Made by a program: the position numbers and the translations under genes
Notes under the pieces: model-generated
Told to the model about the DNA's origin: nothing
The model's database searches: none
Seen by the model: only the letters and a program-made list of their open reading frames with translations
Part shown: in pieces, positions 43,829 through 57,085 of the stretch
Position numbering within the stretch: position 1 is the stretch's first letter
How the letters are laid out: each line of letters begins with the position of its first letter
Source: Sphingomonas arenae
GTDB taxonomy: Bacteria > Pseudomonadota > Alphaproteobacteria > Sphingomonadales > Sphingomonadaceae
Assembly (NCBI RefSeq): GCF_016924655.1
Contig: NZ_JAFFJU010000002.1
Coordinates: forward strand, 744,001-808,000
Direction of reading: 5' to 3'
DNA: 64,000 nucleotides

Positions 43829-44237
43829 GATTTCCGTCCTTCTGATCGCCGGAACGGCCCTGTCCCTGGCCGGCTGCGCGTCCGTGTTCGGTGGCGGCAA
43901 CAAGGGCAGCCGCCTCGACGAGTTCGCAGTCGCCCGCAACGCGCCGCTGGTGATCCCGCCCGACTACACGCTGGTTCCGCCGGCCCCGGGTACGGTTTCC
44001 ACCACCGCACAGGACGCACAGAGCCAGGCGATTCAGGCGCTGTTCGGCGGCCCGGCTCCGCGCAGTGCCGGCGAGATGTCGGTGCTGGATCGCGCCGGCA
44101 CAGATCGTGTCGCGCTCGGCGCACGCTCCGTCGCCGGCGACCCGAACACCACCGTGGTCGACAAGGGTGCCGTCACCCAGACGATCATCGCCGCGCCTGA
44201 ATCCGATAGCCAGGTGGCAACAGCGCAGCCTCAGTAA
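43821..44237 (+). CDS. DUF3035/BamF-type lipoprotein
   Basis: 138 residues. The lipobox is LAGC (Cys19). The DUF3035 core DEFAVARNAPLVIPPDY is intact, followed by a Pro/Gly-rich low-complexity tail. In Caulobacter a DUF3035 protein (BamF) is an alphaproteobacterial accessory of the BAM complex that inserts outer-membrane beta-barrels. The overlap with lspA fits co-expression with lipoprotein processing. Confidence 0.85.
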   Translation: MRKISVLLIAGTALSLAGCASVFGGGNKGSRLDEFAVARNAPLVIPPDYTLVPPAPGTVSTTAQDAQSQAIQALFGGPAPRSAGEMSVLDRAGTDRVALGARSVAGDPNTTVVDKGAVTQTIIAAPESDSQVATAQPQ

Positions 44238-44259
44238 CTCCAACCGTCCGGGGGGACGC

Positions 44260-44811
44260 ATGGTCGACGACAACATTTCCGCCCGCCTGGTCGAGATCGA
44301 AGCGATGCTCGACCGCTCGCGCCGCCGCTTCGATGAAGGCGCCAAGCTGGTCGACGAGGCGCACAAGGCCATCGCCGAACTCCAGCAGCAGCTGATCGGC
44401 GCACCGATGTCGGTCGGACAGGACGAAAGCGACGAGGTCGCCAGCCGACTGCTGAACTCGCTTCGGGCCAGCGGGGGCGAGATGCCGCCTACCTTGTGCG
44501 GCGGCCGCCTGGCGGTAGACCAGGTGCAGCGGCTCATCCGCATCGACGGCCACCCGATCGCGATCACGGAGATGGAGTATCGCGTGCTCGAGCTGCTGGC
44601 GTTTGCCCGCAATAACGTGGTCACGCGCACCATGCTGCTCAAGCATCTCTACCGTCGCGCCGACGACCAGCCGCAGCCCAAGATCATCGATGTGTTCATC
44701 TCCAAGCTGCGCAAGAAACTGCGGCTCGCGTCCAACGGCGCCGAATTCATCGAGACGATCCCCCAGCGTGGCTGGATCCTGCGAGATATCGAGACCGCCC
44801 ACGCGGCTTGA
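44260..44811 (+). CDS. Orphan winged-helix DNA-binding protein with N-terminal coiled coil
   Basis: 183 residues. Residues 5-48 are a heptad-like charged helix (ARLVEIEAMLDRSRRRFDEG). Residues 80-180 are an OmpR/PhoB-type winged helix (EMEYRVLELLAFARNNVVTR, KIIDVFISKLRKKL, TIPQRGWIL). The receiver domain of a normal response regulator is missing and replaced by the coiled coil, so control cannot be by phosphorylation. No kinase is nearby. GGGGGGACGC precedes ATG 44260. Confidence 0.8.
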   Translation: MVDDNISARLVEIEAMLDRSRRRFDEGAKLVDEAHKAIAELQQQLIGAPMSVGQDESDEVASRLLNSLRASGGEMPPTLCGGRLAVDQVQRLIRIDGHPIAITEMEYRVLELLAFARNNVVTRTMLLKHLYRRADDQPQPKIIDVFISKLRKKLRLASNGAEFIETIPQRGWILRDIETAHAA

Positions 44812-44865
44812 GGCGCATCGGAACCGCTGACGTTGGGTGTTGAATCGGAGGAGCACCTCCTGTTC

Positions 44866-48993
<4,128 letters not shown>

Positions 48994-49141
48994 CGCACAC
49001 CTCCCCAAATGGCCGGCCCAAGATCATCCGGGGTGTCGGCGAAATCGCTATTGGAGCCATGACTTTAACAAGCCGGAGGGTTGTGGGGAAGTCGGCGGGG
49101 CGGCCGCGAACCAGCTTCTTCCCAGCCAACTGCAGGTCTGC

Positions 49142-50512
49142 TCAGAAGCTCAATTCTTCGTATACCCGGGCAACGTGCCCGCCCCATTCGCCATGATACC
49201 GGGCCAGCAGGCGGTCGGCTGGCGTAATCCCCGTCGCCACCACTTCGCGAAGAGGATCCAGGAAGCCGCTTTCATTGTCGCCGGCCATGTTCAGTTCGGC
49301 GCGGGCATTCAGGCCGGCCGCGGCAATCTCGAGAACCCGGGCGGACAGCTCCCGAACTGTTCCCCCACCGGGAACCGGGGCCTCCAGCGCCAGCCGAGGT
49401 ACCTCGTGCCGCAGCTGCTCGCGCTGTTCGATGGTCCAGTGCTTGCACAGGTCCCACGCCCCCTCCAGCGCCGCATCGTCATAGAGCAGCCCGACCCATA
49501 GCGCCGGCAGCGCGCAGATCCGGCCCCAGCGCCCACCGTCGGCGCCGCGCATCTCGAGGAAGCTCTTCAGGCGAACTTCGGGAAAGGCGGTGGACAGATG
49601 ATCCGTCCAGTCGCTGATAGTCGGACGCTGACCCGGCAACTGCGGGAGCTTGCCGTCGATGAATGCCCGGAAGCTCTCGCCCGCGCAGTCGATGTACTGA
49701 CCGTCGCGAAAGACGAAGTACATGGGGACGTCGAGCGCATAGTCGCAGTAGCGCTCATAGCCGAACCCATCTTCGAACACGAACGGCAGCATCCCTGTCC
49801 GATGCGGGTCCGTGTCCTCCCAGATGTGGCTGCGGAAGCTCTTGTAGCCGTTGGGCTTGCCCTCGGTCAGCGGCGAGTTTGCGAAGAGCGCCGTCGCCAC
49901 CGGCTGCAGGGCGAGGCCGACCCGGAACTTCTTCACCATGTCGGCTTCGGACGCATAGTCCAGGTTGACCTGGATGGTGCAGGTCCGCAGCATCATATCG
50001 AGGCCCAGCGTGCCGACCCGCGGCATGTGGTTGAGCATGATCTTGTACCGACCCTTGGGCATGATGGGCAGGTCGGCGCGGGCCTTGTCGGGCCACATGC
50101 CGAGACCCAGGAACCCCAGGCCCAGGCGATCGCCGACTGCCTTCACCTGCTCCAGGTGTCGCCCAGCTTCAGCACAGGTCTGGTGCAGGTCCTTCAGCGG
50201 CGCTCCCGACAATTCCAGCTGTCCGGCGGGTTCGAGGCTGATCGTGCCGTCCGCGCCCGTCAGGGCGATGATCTTGCCACCCTCTTCAACGGGCTGCCAG
50301 CCAAACTCGGTCAGGCCGGTCAGCAGATCACGGATGCCGCCCGTCTCATCCCACGAGGGCGCCCGGTGGTCCTCGACCCGATAGACGAATTTCTCGTGCT
50401 CCGTCCCGATCCGCCAGCGCTCACGCGTCTTCTCGCCGCCCGAGAAGACGGACAGGAGATCATCGCGGCTCTCGATGAGCGGGCTGTCGGAAAGGTCGGT
50501 TCGCGTGGTCAT
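49142..50512 (-). CDS. gshA: Glutamate-cysteine ligase (plant/alphaproteobacterial type)
   Basis: 456 residues. The family signature is GTEHEKFVYR near the start, followed by GISLEPAGQLELSG-like TISLEPAGQLELS and MLRTCTIQVNLDY. It makes gamma-glutamylcysteine for glutathione, which the glutaredoxin in this window uses. It follows rsmE by 12 bases on the same strand. rsmE-gshA adjacency is typical in sphingomonads. Confidence 0.95.
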   Translation of the reverse strand: MTTRTDLSDSPLIESRDDLLSVFSGGEKTRERWRIGTEHEKFVYRVEDHRAPSWDETGGIRDLLTGLTEFGWQPVEEGGKIIALTGADGTISLEPAGQLELSGAPLKDLHQTCAEAGRHLEQVKAVGDRLGLGFLGLGMWPDKARADLPIMPKGRYKIMLNHMPRVGTLGLDMMLRTCTIQVNLDYASEADMVKKFRVGLALQPVATALFANSPLTEGKPNGYKSFRSHIWEDTDPHRTGMLPFVFEDGFGYERYCDYALDVPMYFVFRDGQYIDCAGESFRAFIDGKLPQLPGQRPTISDWTDHLSTAFPEVRLKSFLEMRGADGGRWGRICALPALWVGLLYDDAALEGAWDLCKHWTIEQREQLRHEVPRLALEAPVPGGGTVRELSARVLEIAAAGLNARAELNMAGDNESGFLDPLREVVATGITPADRLLARYHGEWGGHVARVYEELSF

Positions 50513-50524
50513 GCGAGGCGGCGC

Positions 50525-51259
50525 TTAGCGCCAGTCTCCGGCAAGCGCCATATAGGCGGCAACGGCGGCAAGCGCGGCCGTCTCCGCGCGCAGTATTCTG
50601 GGACCGAGCGAGACTGCACGGGCGCTCGGGTGAGCCCGGATCGCGGCACGCTCCTCGTCCGTAAAGCCGCCCTCCGGGCCCGTCAGGATCGCGCCGGGTC
50701 CTGGCTGAAAGGCAGACCGCGGCGGCTCGCCGCCGGTCTCGTCCGCGAAGTAAAGCGGCGCATCGATGCCTCCCAGGAATGCGGGCAGGCTTACAGGCTC
50801 GACCAAGGCGGGAAGAAGAGTCCGCCTGCACTGCTCCGCGGCTTCGATGGCGATCGATTGGAGCCGCTCCAGCTTGACCCGCTCGACGATCGTCCGTTGC
50901 GTCACCACTGGCTGCAGCCGCGATACCCCGAGCTCGGTCGCTTTCTCTACCAGCCAGTCCACCTGGGCGCGCTTTACGGGGGCGAAGGCGAGGGTCAGGT
51001 CCGGAACCCGCTCCACCTCGCGGGTTCGCTCCTCCACCACCAGGGTCATCCGCCTGCGGCCCGCTTCCGAGATTCGGGCGAGCCATTCCCCACTGGCTCC
51101 GTCGAACAGGAGTGCCCCCGCGCCGGTTCCCAATCGCAGGACATTGCCCAGGTAGTTCGCCTGGCCAGGGTCGAGATCCACTAGGTTTCCCTGGGCAAGC
51201 GGCACCCGGACGAACAGTCGCGGAAGGCTCTTCGGGGGCCAGGCGGGGACGGCGGGCAT
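50525..51259 (-). CDS. rsmE: 16S rRNA (uracil1498-N3)-methyltransferase RsmE
   Basis: 244 residues, SPOUT-type. The knot region has GAILTGPEGGFTDEE and SLGPRILRAETA, the diagnostic RsmE motifs. The N-terminal PUA-like domain starts PRLFVRVPL. It methylates U1498 of 16S rRNA. It is the first gene of rsmE-gshA. The start is ATG 51259, with only GGAC-like sequence upstream. Confidence 0.93.
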   Translation of the reverse strand: MPAVPAWPPKSLPRLFVRVPLAQGNLVDLDPGQANYLGNVLRLGTGAGALLFDGASGEWLARISEAGRRRMTLVVEERTREVERVPDLTLAFAPVKRAQVDWLVEKATELGVSRLQPVVTQRTIVERVKLERLQSIAIEAAEQCRRTLLPALVEPVSLPAFLGGIDAPLYFADETGGEPPRSAFQPGPGAILTGPEGGFTDEERAAIRAHPSARAVSLGPRILRAETAALAAVAAYMALAGDWR

Positions 51260-51299
51260 CGCCCTTGCTTATCCACCTTTGCTGGCTCCGGCCAGAATC

Positions 51300-51324
51300 G
51301 GAACCAACCCGCATCTGAATGGTA
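51300..51324 (+). promoter_or_regulatory. Weak EcfG-like site before the DUF4142 gene
   Basis: GGAAC (51300-51304), a 16-base spacer and GGTA (51321-51324). The -35 is exact and the -10 matches two of four bases. Confidence 0.3.
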
Positions 51325-51392
51325 AGTGGCGGAGCGGTGCCAGACCTGACGATCGAGAGCGGGCGGCACCTCGCTCGAAGGAGGAGTTCACG

Positions 51393-52007
51393 ATGAAGAA
51401 GCTTGCCATAATGCTGGCGGCGACCACTGCGCTGTCAGCCTGTGCGACGAACGAGGACATGGCGGCGACCGAGCCGATGGCTCCGGCCGCAGCTGCCGCA
51501 GTCGATCCGAACTCGCCGCTTGCCGCTCCAAACTACATGGCGATGGCCGCCAGCGGCGACCAGTTCGAGATCCAGTCGAGCCAGATGGCGCTGCAGATGT
51601 CGCAGAATCCCGCTGTGCAGAGCTTCGCACGGCTGATGATCGCGCATCACCAGGCGATGAGCGCCAACCTGATGAGCGCCGCCCAGTCCGCCGGCCTGAC
51701 CCCGCCGCCCCCGACACTGATGCCGCAGCACCAGCAGATGCTGCAGCAACTGCAGGCCGCCGGTCCGAATTTCGACCAGGCCTACAAGGATGCGCAGATC
51801 ATGTCGCACCAGGAGTCGCTCAACCTGCACCAGGGCTATGCGAACGGTGGCGACGTGCCGGCGCTGCGCAACGTCGCATCGGCCGCCGTGCCGATCGTGC
51901 AGCAGCACCTCACCACTGCACAGAACCTCAACGTGTCCATGGCTCCGATGCAGGGCACGACTCCGGCTCCGACCGACGGCACCAGCAGGGCCGGCGAGCG
52001 CGGCTAA
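51393..52007 (+). CDS. DUF4142 lipoprotein
   Basis: 204 residues. The lipobox is LSACAT (Cys17). The DUF4142 helical body follows (SSQMALQMSQNPAVQSFARLM, then HHQAMSANL), with a Pro/Gln-rich segment and a low-complexity C-terminus. The fold is ferritin-like in architecture, but no metal site is evident. AAGGAGGAG precedes the ATG. A weak EcfG-like site upstream may indicate stress control. Confidence 0.85.
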   Translation: MKKLAIMLAATTALSACATNEDMAATEPMAPAAAAAVDPNSPLAAPNYMAMAASGDQFEIQSSQMALQMSQNPAVQSFARLMIAHHQAMSANLMSAAQSAGLTPPPPTLMPQHQQMLQQLQAAGPNFDQAYKDAQIMSHQESLNLHQGYANGGDVPALRNVASAAVPIVQQHLTTAQNLNVSMAPMQGTTPAPTDGTSRAGERG

Positions 52008-52053
52008 CCTGATGGCCTTCCGCAAGGAGGGCTCTCGCGGCTAGGAGGTCGGT

Positions 52054-52971
52054 GTGGACACCCATACCGACCTCGTCCCCGACAGTGAACGGCGCGGCCT
52101 CATCGGAGCGCTGCCAGCGCGGTTGCGCCCGTTCGCGTCATTGATGCGGCTAGACCGGCCGATCGGGACGTGGCTGCTGTTCTGGCCATGTGCGTGGAGC
52201 ATGGCGCTGGCCGGTGTGAGCGGTCGCTGGAGCCTGCTCGCCTGGTTCCTGCTCGGCGCTTTCGCGATGCGGTCGGCAGGCTGCGTCTACAACGATATCG
52301 TCGACCGCGACCTCGATGCACAGGTCGAACGAACGCGCCTCCGCCCTCTCGCCAGCGGACGGGTAAGCGGGCGCGCCGCCTGGGTGCTGACTTTGGTCCT
52401 CTGCGCCTTGGGGCTGGTCGTCCTCCTGCAGCTCGAACCCACGGCGCAATGGGTGGCGCTCGGCAGCCTCGCGCTCGTCGTCGCCTACCCTTTCATGAAG
52501 CGCATCACCTGGTGGCCCCAGGCGTGGCTCGGCTTGGTCTTCTCCTGGGGAGCGCTGGTCGGTTGGCCCGCCGTCACCGGAGAGATCGGCGTTCCAGCGC
52601 TTTGGCTCTATGCTGGCAGCGTTGCCTGGGTGATCGGCTACGACACGCTCTACGCCATTCAGGACAAGGAAGACGACGCCCTCGTGGGGGTCCGGTCGAG
52701 CGCGAGACGGCTCGGCTCGGCCGCGCCGCTTGGCATTAGCCTGTTCTACGCTCTCGCGCTGCTGCTCTGGGGTGCAGCTCTGTGGAGCGTTCGGCCCGAA
52801 TGGCTGGCACTTGTTGCTCTCGTGCCTGCAGCGGTGCACCTGTTGAGCCAGGCGCTCCGGGCCGATCCCAACGATGGCGAGCTTGCCCTCCGGCTGTTTC
52901 GTTCCAACAGGGCCACCGGGCTGCTGGTCTTCCTCGCGATGCTTGTGGTGGGGTTGAGCGCAGCCGAGTGA
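52054..52971 (+). CDS. ubiA: 4-hydroxybenzoate polyprenyltransferase
   Basis: 305 residues, about eight membrane helices. The prenyl-diphosphate/Mg motifs are NDIVDRDLDAQVERTRLRPL and DTLYAIQDKEDD. It attaches the polyprenyl tail to 4-hydroxybenzoate in ubiquinone synthesis. It starts at GTG 52054 with GGAGG upstream. The pmbA-type gene follows after 18 bases. Confidence 0.95.
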   Translation: MDTHTDLVPDSERRGLIGALPARLRPFASLMRLDRPIGTWLLFWPCAWSMALAGVSGRWSLLAWFLLGAFAMRSAGCVYNDIVDRDLDAQVERTRLRPLASGRVSGRAAWVLTLVLCALGLVVLLQLEPTAQWVALGSLALVVAYPFMKRITWWPQAWLGLVFSWGALVGWPAVTGEIGVPALWLYAGSVAWVIGYDTLYAIQDKEDDALVGVRSSARRLGSAAPLGISLFYALALLLWGAALWSVRPEWLALVALVPAAVHLLSQALRADPNDGELALRLFRSNRATGLLVFLAMLVVGLSAAE

Positions 52972-52989
52972 CGGCCTAACCGCGCAGCC

Positions 52990-54336
52990 ATGCTGACCCC
53001 CGACCAAGCCCGCACCATCGCCGAACAGCTCGTCGAGCAGGCCACCAGCGCGGGTGCGACCGCAGCGGACGCGATGCTGGCCGCCGATGCGTCGAGCAGC
53101 GTGTCCGTCCGCCTCGGCGAACTGGAAGATGTCTCCCGTTCGGAGGGGCAAGAGATTGGCCTTAGGGTTTTCGATGGTCAGCGCTCCGCCTCGGTGTCCT
53201 CTTCGGACCTTTCGCCCGAGGCGCTCGCGGAGCTGGTGCAGCGCGCGGTGGCGATGGCCCGCGAGGCACCAGAGGACCCATTCGCCGGACTCGCACCTGC
53301 GGAACTGCTGTTGCAAGGCGAGAGGCCCGATGTCGACTCCTTCGACCCGGCCGAACCTGCTCCGTCGGCGCTGCGGGCTCGGGCTTCCGCTGCAGAGAGC
53401 GCCGCGCGGGGCGTCGCCGGAGTAACGAACAGCAATGGCGGCTCCGCCTCCGCGTCCGCCTCGATCATCGCCTTGGCGACGTCAGGCGGCTTCTCCGGCG
53501 CTTATCGCGCCTCAGGGCACAGCACATCCGCAAGCGTGGTCGCTGGGGAAGGCAGCGCGATGCAGCGCGATTACGCCTACCACAGCGCCCGCCATCTCTC
53601 CGACCTTGAAGATGCGGAAGCGATTGGCCGACGGGCGGGTGAACGCGCAGCGGCGCGCGTTGGCTCATCCAAGGTCGCGCCCGGACGAATGCCGGTCCTC
53701 TTCGACCCGCGCGTCGCGACATCGCTGCTCGGTCATCTGGTGTCCGCCATCAACGGAGCCGTCATTGCCCGGCAAACCAGCTTCCTGCTCGGCAAGCTGG
53801 GCGAGCGCATCTTTGCGCCTGGCATCACCGTTCACGACGATCCGCTGCGCGTTCGCGGCCTGCGCTCACGCCCGTTCGACGGCGAGGGGCTGCCTTCGCG
53901 CGCAACGAACCTGGTCGATGACGGAGTCCTGACCACCTGGCTGGCCGACAGTGCCGCCGCGCGGCAGCTCGGCATCGCGCCGACGGGACACGCCGCACGC
54001 GGCATCGGCGGAGCGCCGGGTGCCAGCCCCAGCAACCTCACCCTGCTCGCCGGCCGACGCAGCCGCGAGGAGCTGCTCGCCGCCTGTCCCCGCGCGATCC
54101 TGGTAACGGAGCTGATCGGTCAGGGCGTGAACGGCGTGACCGGGGACTATAGCAGGGGCGCTGCCGGTTTCCTTGTCACGGACGGCGAGATTGGCGCTCC
54201 GGTCAGCGAGATCACCATCGCCTCCAACCTCCTGGAGATGTTCGCCACCCTCGAACCGGCCAGCGATCTCGAGATTCGCCGCGGCATCGATGCGCCGACC
54301 ATCCTCGTGCCGGAAATGACGGTCGCCTCGGCCTAG
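52990..54336 (+). CDS. pmbA: TldD/PmbA-family metalloprotease subunit (PmbA/TldE-like)
   Basis: 448 residues. The N-terminal half contains RSEGQEIGLRVFDGQRSASV and the C-terminal half NLVDDGVLTTWL and LIGQGVNGVTGDYSRGAAG, typical of TldE/PmbA, which lacks the HExxxH motif of TldD. The TldD partner that carries the zinc site is not in this window. The pair degrades modified peptides or leader sequences. Following ubiA suggests co-transcription. Confidence 0.92.
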   Translation: MLTPDQARTIAEQLVEQATSAGATAADAMLAADASSSVSVRLGELEDVSRSEGQEIGLRVFDGQRSASVSSSDLSPEALAELVQRAVAMAREAPEDPFAGLAPAELLLQGERPDVDSFDPAEPAPSALRARASAAESAARGVAGVTNSNGGSASASASIIALATSGGFSGAYRASGHSTSASVVAGEGSAMQRDYAYHSARHLSDLEDAEAIGRRAGERAAARVGSSKVAPGRMPVLFDPRVATSLLGHLVSAINGAVIARQTSFLLGKLGERIFAPGITVHDDPLRVRGLRSRPFDGEGLPSRATNLVDDGVLTTWLADSAAARQLGIAPTGHAARGIGGAPGASPSNLTLLAGRRSREELLAACPRAILVTELIGQGVNGVTGDYSRGAAGFLVTDGEIGAPVSEITIASNLLEMFATLEPASDLEIRRGIDAPTILVPEMTVASA

Positions 54337-54383
54337 GCCTGGGCACGCGAGCGGGGCTCAAGCTGGATTTCCACGGAAACGGC

Positions 54384-54470
54384 GCTCACCCTGCCTGTCC
54401 TGAGCTCCGCCGAAGGGAACCTGTCGAAGGGTGTTTGGCCTAGTACGCTTCGACAAGCTCAGAGTGGGCG
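54384..54470. repeat. Palindromic intergenic repeat (CTGAG..GTCGAAG family)
   Basis: CTCACCCTG...TGAGC, CCTGTCGAAGGGTG and CGCTTCGACAAGCTCAG occur in a row, a composite of the motif seen in ileS and before rpsM. Confidence 0.7.
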
Positions 54471-54474
54471 CCAA

Positions 54475-54909
54475 TCACGGAGCGCCTACCCGCAGCCGCG
54501 CGGCATCGATCTTGATGCAGCGGTCCATGACGACCTTCAGCCCCGCCGCCTCCGCTCTGGCCGCCGCTTTGTCGTCGACAACCCCGAGTTGCAGCCACAC
54601 CGCCTTGGCTCCGACGGCAATCGCTTCATCCACCACCCCGCCAGCGTCTTCCGACCGGCGGAAAACGTCGACGATGTCGATCGGCTCGTCGATGCTGGCA
54701 AGGGACGCCCGAACCCTCTGTCCAAGGATCTCCCCGCCTTCGAGCCGCGGATTGACGGGCATCACCCGCCAACCTCGCTCGAGTAGGAACCGCATCACGC
54801 CATAGGATGCGCGCTCGGGCCGATTGGATGCGCCGACGACGGCAACCGCGCGACTTTCCGACAGCAATCGGGCGAGAGACCGGTCATCCTCGATCGGCAT
54901 GGCTGCCAT
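54475..54909 (-). CDS. CoA-binding domain protein (YccU family)
   Basis: 144 residues. A Rossmann-like CoA-binding fold has VAVVGASNRPERASYGVMR and VMPVNPRLEGGEILG. Such single-domain proteins bind CoA or acyl-CoA; the enzymatic role is unclear. ATG 54900 is an alternative start. It follows the Mrp gene by 6 bases on the same strand. Confidence 0.88.
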   Translation of the reverse strand: MAAMPIEDDRSLARLLSESRAVAVVGASNRPERASYGVMRFLLERGWRVMPVNPRLEGGEILGQRVRASLASIDEPIDIVDVFRRSEDAGGVVDEAIAVGAKAVWLQLGVVDDKAAARAEAAGLKVVMDRCIKIDAARLRVGAP

Positions 54910-54915
54910 CCTTCC

Positions 54916-55863
54916 TCACAACGCGGCTAGCATCTTCTCGGCCAGTTCCCGGAACACGGCCGCTGCCGGTCCGGTCCCTCCGGCCGGCGGCTGCCCTGCG
55001 TCGGACGCCTCTCGCAAGCTCGCGGACAACGGAAGTCTCCCCAGGAATGGAATCCCGAGCTCGGCCGCAGCCGCCTCCGCGCCGCCATGGCCGAACGGGT
55101 CGGACGGTTGGCCGCAGTGCGGGCAGTCATAACCTGCCATATTCTCTATGATGCCGAGCACCGGCACGCTGGTCTTGCGGAACAGATCGATGGCCCGGGT
55201 CGCGTCGATCAGCGACAGGTCCTGTGGGGTCGAAATCACCACCGCCCCCGCCGGCCGCGCCTTCTGGATCAGCGACAATTGCACGTCGCCGGTGCCCGGC
55301 GGCAGGTCGACGATGATGATCTCCGCATTGCCCCAATCGCCTTCGATCAGCTGGGTCAGCGCCCCCGACGCCATCGGCCCACGCCAGGCCAGCGCATGCC
55401 CCTCCGAAACGAGCTGGCCCACGGACAGCAGCTTGACTCCCTGAACCTCGACCGGGATCAGCTTCCGCCCTTCCGCTTCCGGCTTCTCGCGGGTCCCGAG
55501 AAGACGCGGCTGCGACGGACCGTAGATGTCCGCGTCGATCAGCCCCACCTTCTTGCCCATGCGCGCCAGCGCCACGGCGAGATTCGCCGACAGCGTGGAC
55601 TTCCCCACCCCGCCCTTGCCACTGCCGATGGCGATCAGCCTACGCTCGGGCCGGCTCGCCGTCAGGGCGACCCGCGCCTGGGTGACCTCCGGCGCCGCCA
55701 GAGCCGCCTGCTGCAGCCGTTGTTCCAGCGACTGCCGTTCGCCAGCGGTGAGCCCCGTCGCGTCGGCCACGACCGTGGCGACTCCTCCCGACACCCGAGC
55801 CGAACGAACCCGCGGCAAATCCTCTGCACTTGGGTGAAAGATGAGATCCGAAGGCTGGGACAT
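54916..55863 (-). CDS. apbC: Mrp/ApbC-family Fe-S cluster carrier ATPase
   Basis: 315 residues. The deviant Walker A is GSGKGGVGKST (80-90). Cys247 and Cys250 (YDCPHCG) are the cluster-binding pair. The N-terminal domain (1-70) is DUF59-like but reduced. It transfers Fe-S clusters in the cytosol. The open frame extends upstream into the divergent hflK region; ATG 55863 is chosen as it leaves room for both genes. Confidence 0.92.
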   Translation of the reverse strand: MSQPSDLIFHPSAEDLPRVRSARVSGGVATVVADATGLTAGERQSLEQRLQQAALAAPEVTQARVALTASRPERRLIAIGSGKGGVGKSTLSANLAVALARMGKKVGLIDADIYGPSQPRLLGTREKPEAEGRKLIPVEVQGVKLLSVGQLVSEGHALAWRGPMASGALTQLIEGDWGNAEIIIVDLPPGTGDVQLSLIQKARPAGAVVISTPQDLSLIDATRAIDLFRKTSVPVLGIIENMAGYDCPHCGQPSDPFGHGGAEAAAAELGIPFLGRLPLSASLREASDAGQPPAGGTGPAAAVFRELAEKMLAAL

Positions 55864-55963
55864 GGGCGGCGCATCTAGGCCTCGCCCGCCCAAGCGGCAA
55901 TGCCGCACCGATTGTTCCGCTTCCCCACTGTTTTTCCGTGGGCGCGCATCTATATCTGCCGGC

Positions 55964-57085
55964 ATGAACATTTTCCCGGGGTGGGCCTCGCGAGCACGCG
56001 GGCTATTTGCGGACAGCAAGGGACCGTGGGGTCCGAGCAGTGGCGGCAGCGGCTCCGGTGGCGGTGTCGAACCCCCGAGCAGTCCCGGCGGACCCTGGAC
56101 GGACGCGCCGCGCCGGCGTCCTGGCCCGGCCGCGAGCTTCGGCAACGTCAGCAATCTCGACGATTTCATCCGCAAGAGCCGGGCACGGTTTGGCGGCGGG
56201 CCCGGCACTCCGGGCAGCGGACCGAACCGGCGCTTCTTGGTGTGGGGAGCGCTGGCTTTCCTCGCCTTGTGGCTCGTCTTCACGACCTTCCACAGCATCG
56301 CTCCGGGCGAACGCGGCGTCGTGACGACCCTCGGCCGCTACAGCCGCACCCTGAACCCGGGCATCGGGTTCACGCTGCCGTCCCCCATCGAACGGGTCCA
56401 GAAGGTCGACGTCGAGAACATCCGGGAAGAGAACCTTGGCTCGGCCTCGGAAGAAACGCTGATGCTCACGGGTGACCAGAACATCATCGACATCGCCTAT
56501 CAGGTCCGCTGGAACATCCGCGATCCCGAAGCCTATCTCTTCAACCTTGCGGAGCCGCAGGACACCGTCCGGCAAGTCGCCGAAAGCTCGATGCGCGCCG
56601 TCATCGGCTCCGTGTCGCTCAACGATGCCATCGGCGAGGGCCGCGGCGACATCGAAGCGCGGGTCACCGAACAGATGCAGCGGGTTCTCGACGCCTACCG
56701 CTCCGGCGTGACGGTGCAGGGCATCTCCATCCGCCAAGCCGACCCGCCGGCCGCCGTCAACGAGGCGTTCAAGCAAGTGACGGCTGCGCAGCAGCAGGCC
56801 CAGAGCTATCTCAACGAGGCGCGCGCCTACGCGCTGCAGGTGACGGCCCGCGCGCAGGGTGAAGCAGCTGCCTTCGACAAGGTATACGAGCAGTACAGCC
56901 TTGCGCCGGAGGTTACCCGCCGCCGCATGTATTATGAAACCATGGAGCGTGTTCTGCGCAACGTCGACAAGACCATCGTGGAGGCGCCGGGCGTGAACTC
57001 CTACCTGCCTCTGCCTCAGGTGCAACAGCAGCAGCGGAGCAGCGGCACGACCCAGCCCTCCGCCAGCAGCGGAGGCAGCCGATGA
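55964..57085 (+). CDS. hflK: FtsH protease modulator HflK
   Basis: 373 residues. A Gly/Ser/Pro-rich N-terminus (cytosolic) is followed by one membrane helix (about 90-108) and the SPFH/Band 7 domain (SIAPGERGVVTTLGR onward). The C-terminus is Gln/Ser-rich. With HflC it forms a cage on FtsH in the periplasm and controls membrane-protein turnover. It overlaps hflC by 4 bases. Confidence 0.95.
   Translation: MNIFPGWASRARGLFADSKGPWGPSSGGSGSGGGVEPPSSPGGPWTDAPRRRPGPAASFGNVSNLDDFIRKSRARFGGGPGTPGSGPNRRFLVWGALAFLALWLVFTTFHSIAPGERGVVTTLGRYSRTLNPGIGFTLPSPIERVQKVDVENIREENLGSASEETLMLTGDQNIIDIAYQVRWNIRDPEAYLFNLAEPQDTVRQVAESSMRAVIGSVSLNDAIGEGRGDIEARVTEQMQRVLDAYRSGVTVQGISIRQADPPAAVNEAFKQVTAAQQQAQSYLNEARAYALQVTARAQGEAAAFDKVYEQYSLAPEVTRRRMYYETMERVLRNVDKTIVEAPGVNSYLPLPQVQQQQRSSGTTQPSASSGGSR

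Noticed and set aside
54916-56298. A 460-codon version of the Mrp gene.
   Set aside because: It would overlap the start of hflK by over 300 bases. The Mrp domain begins normally near 55863.
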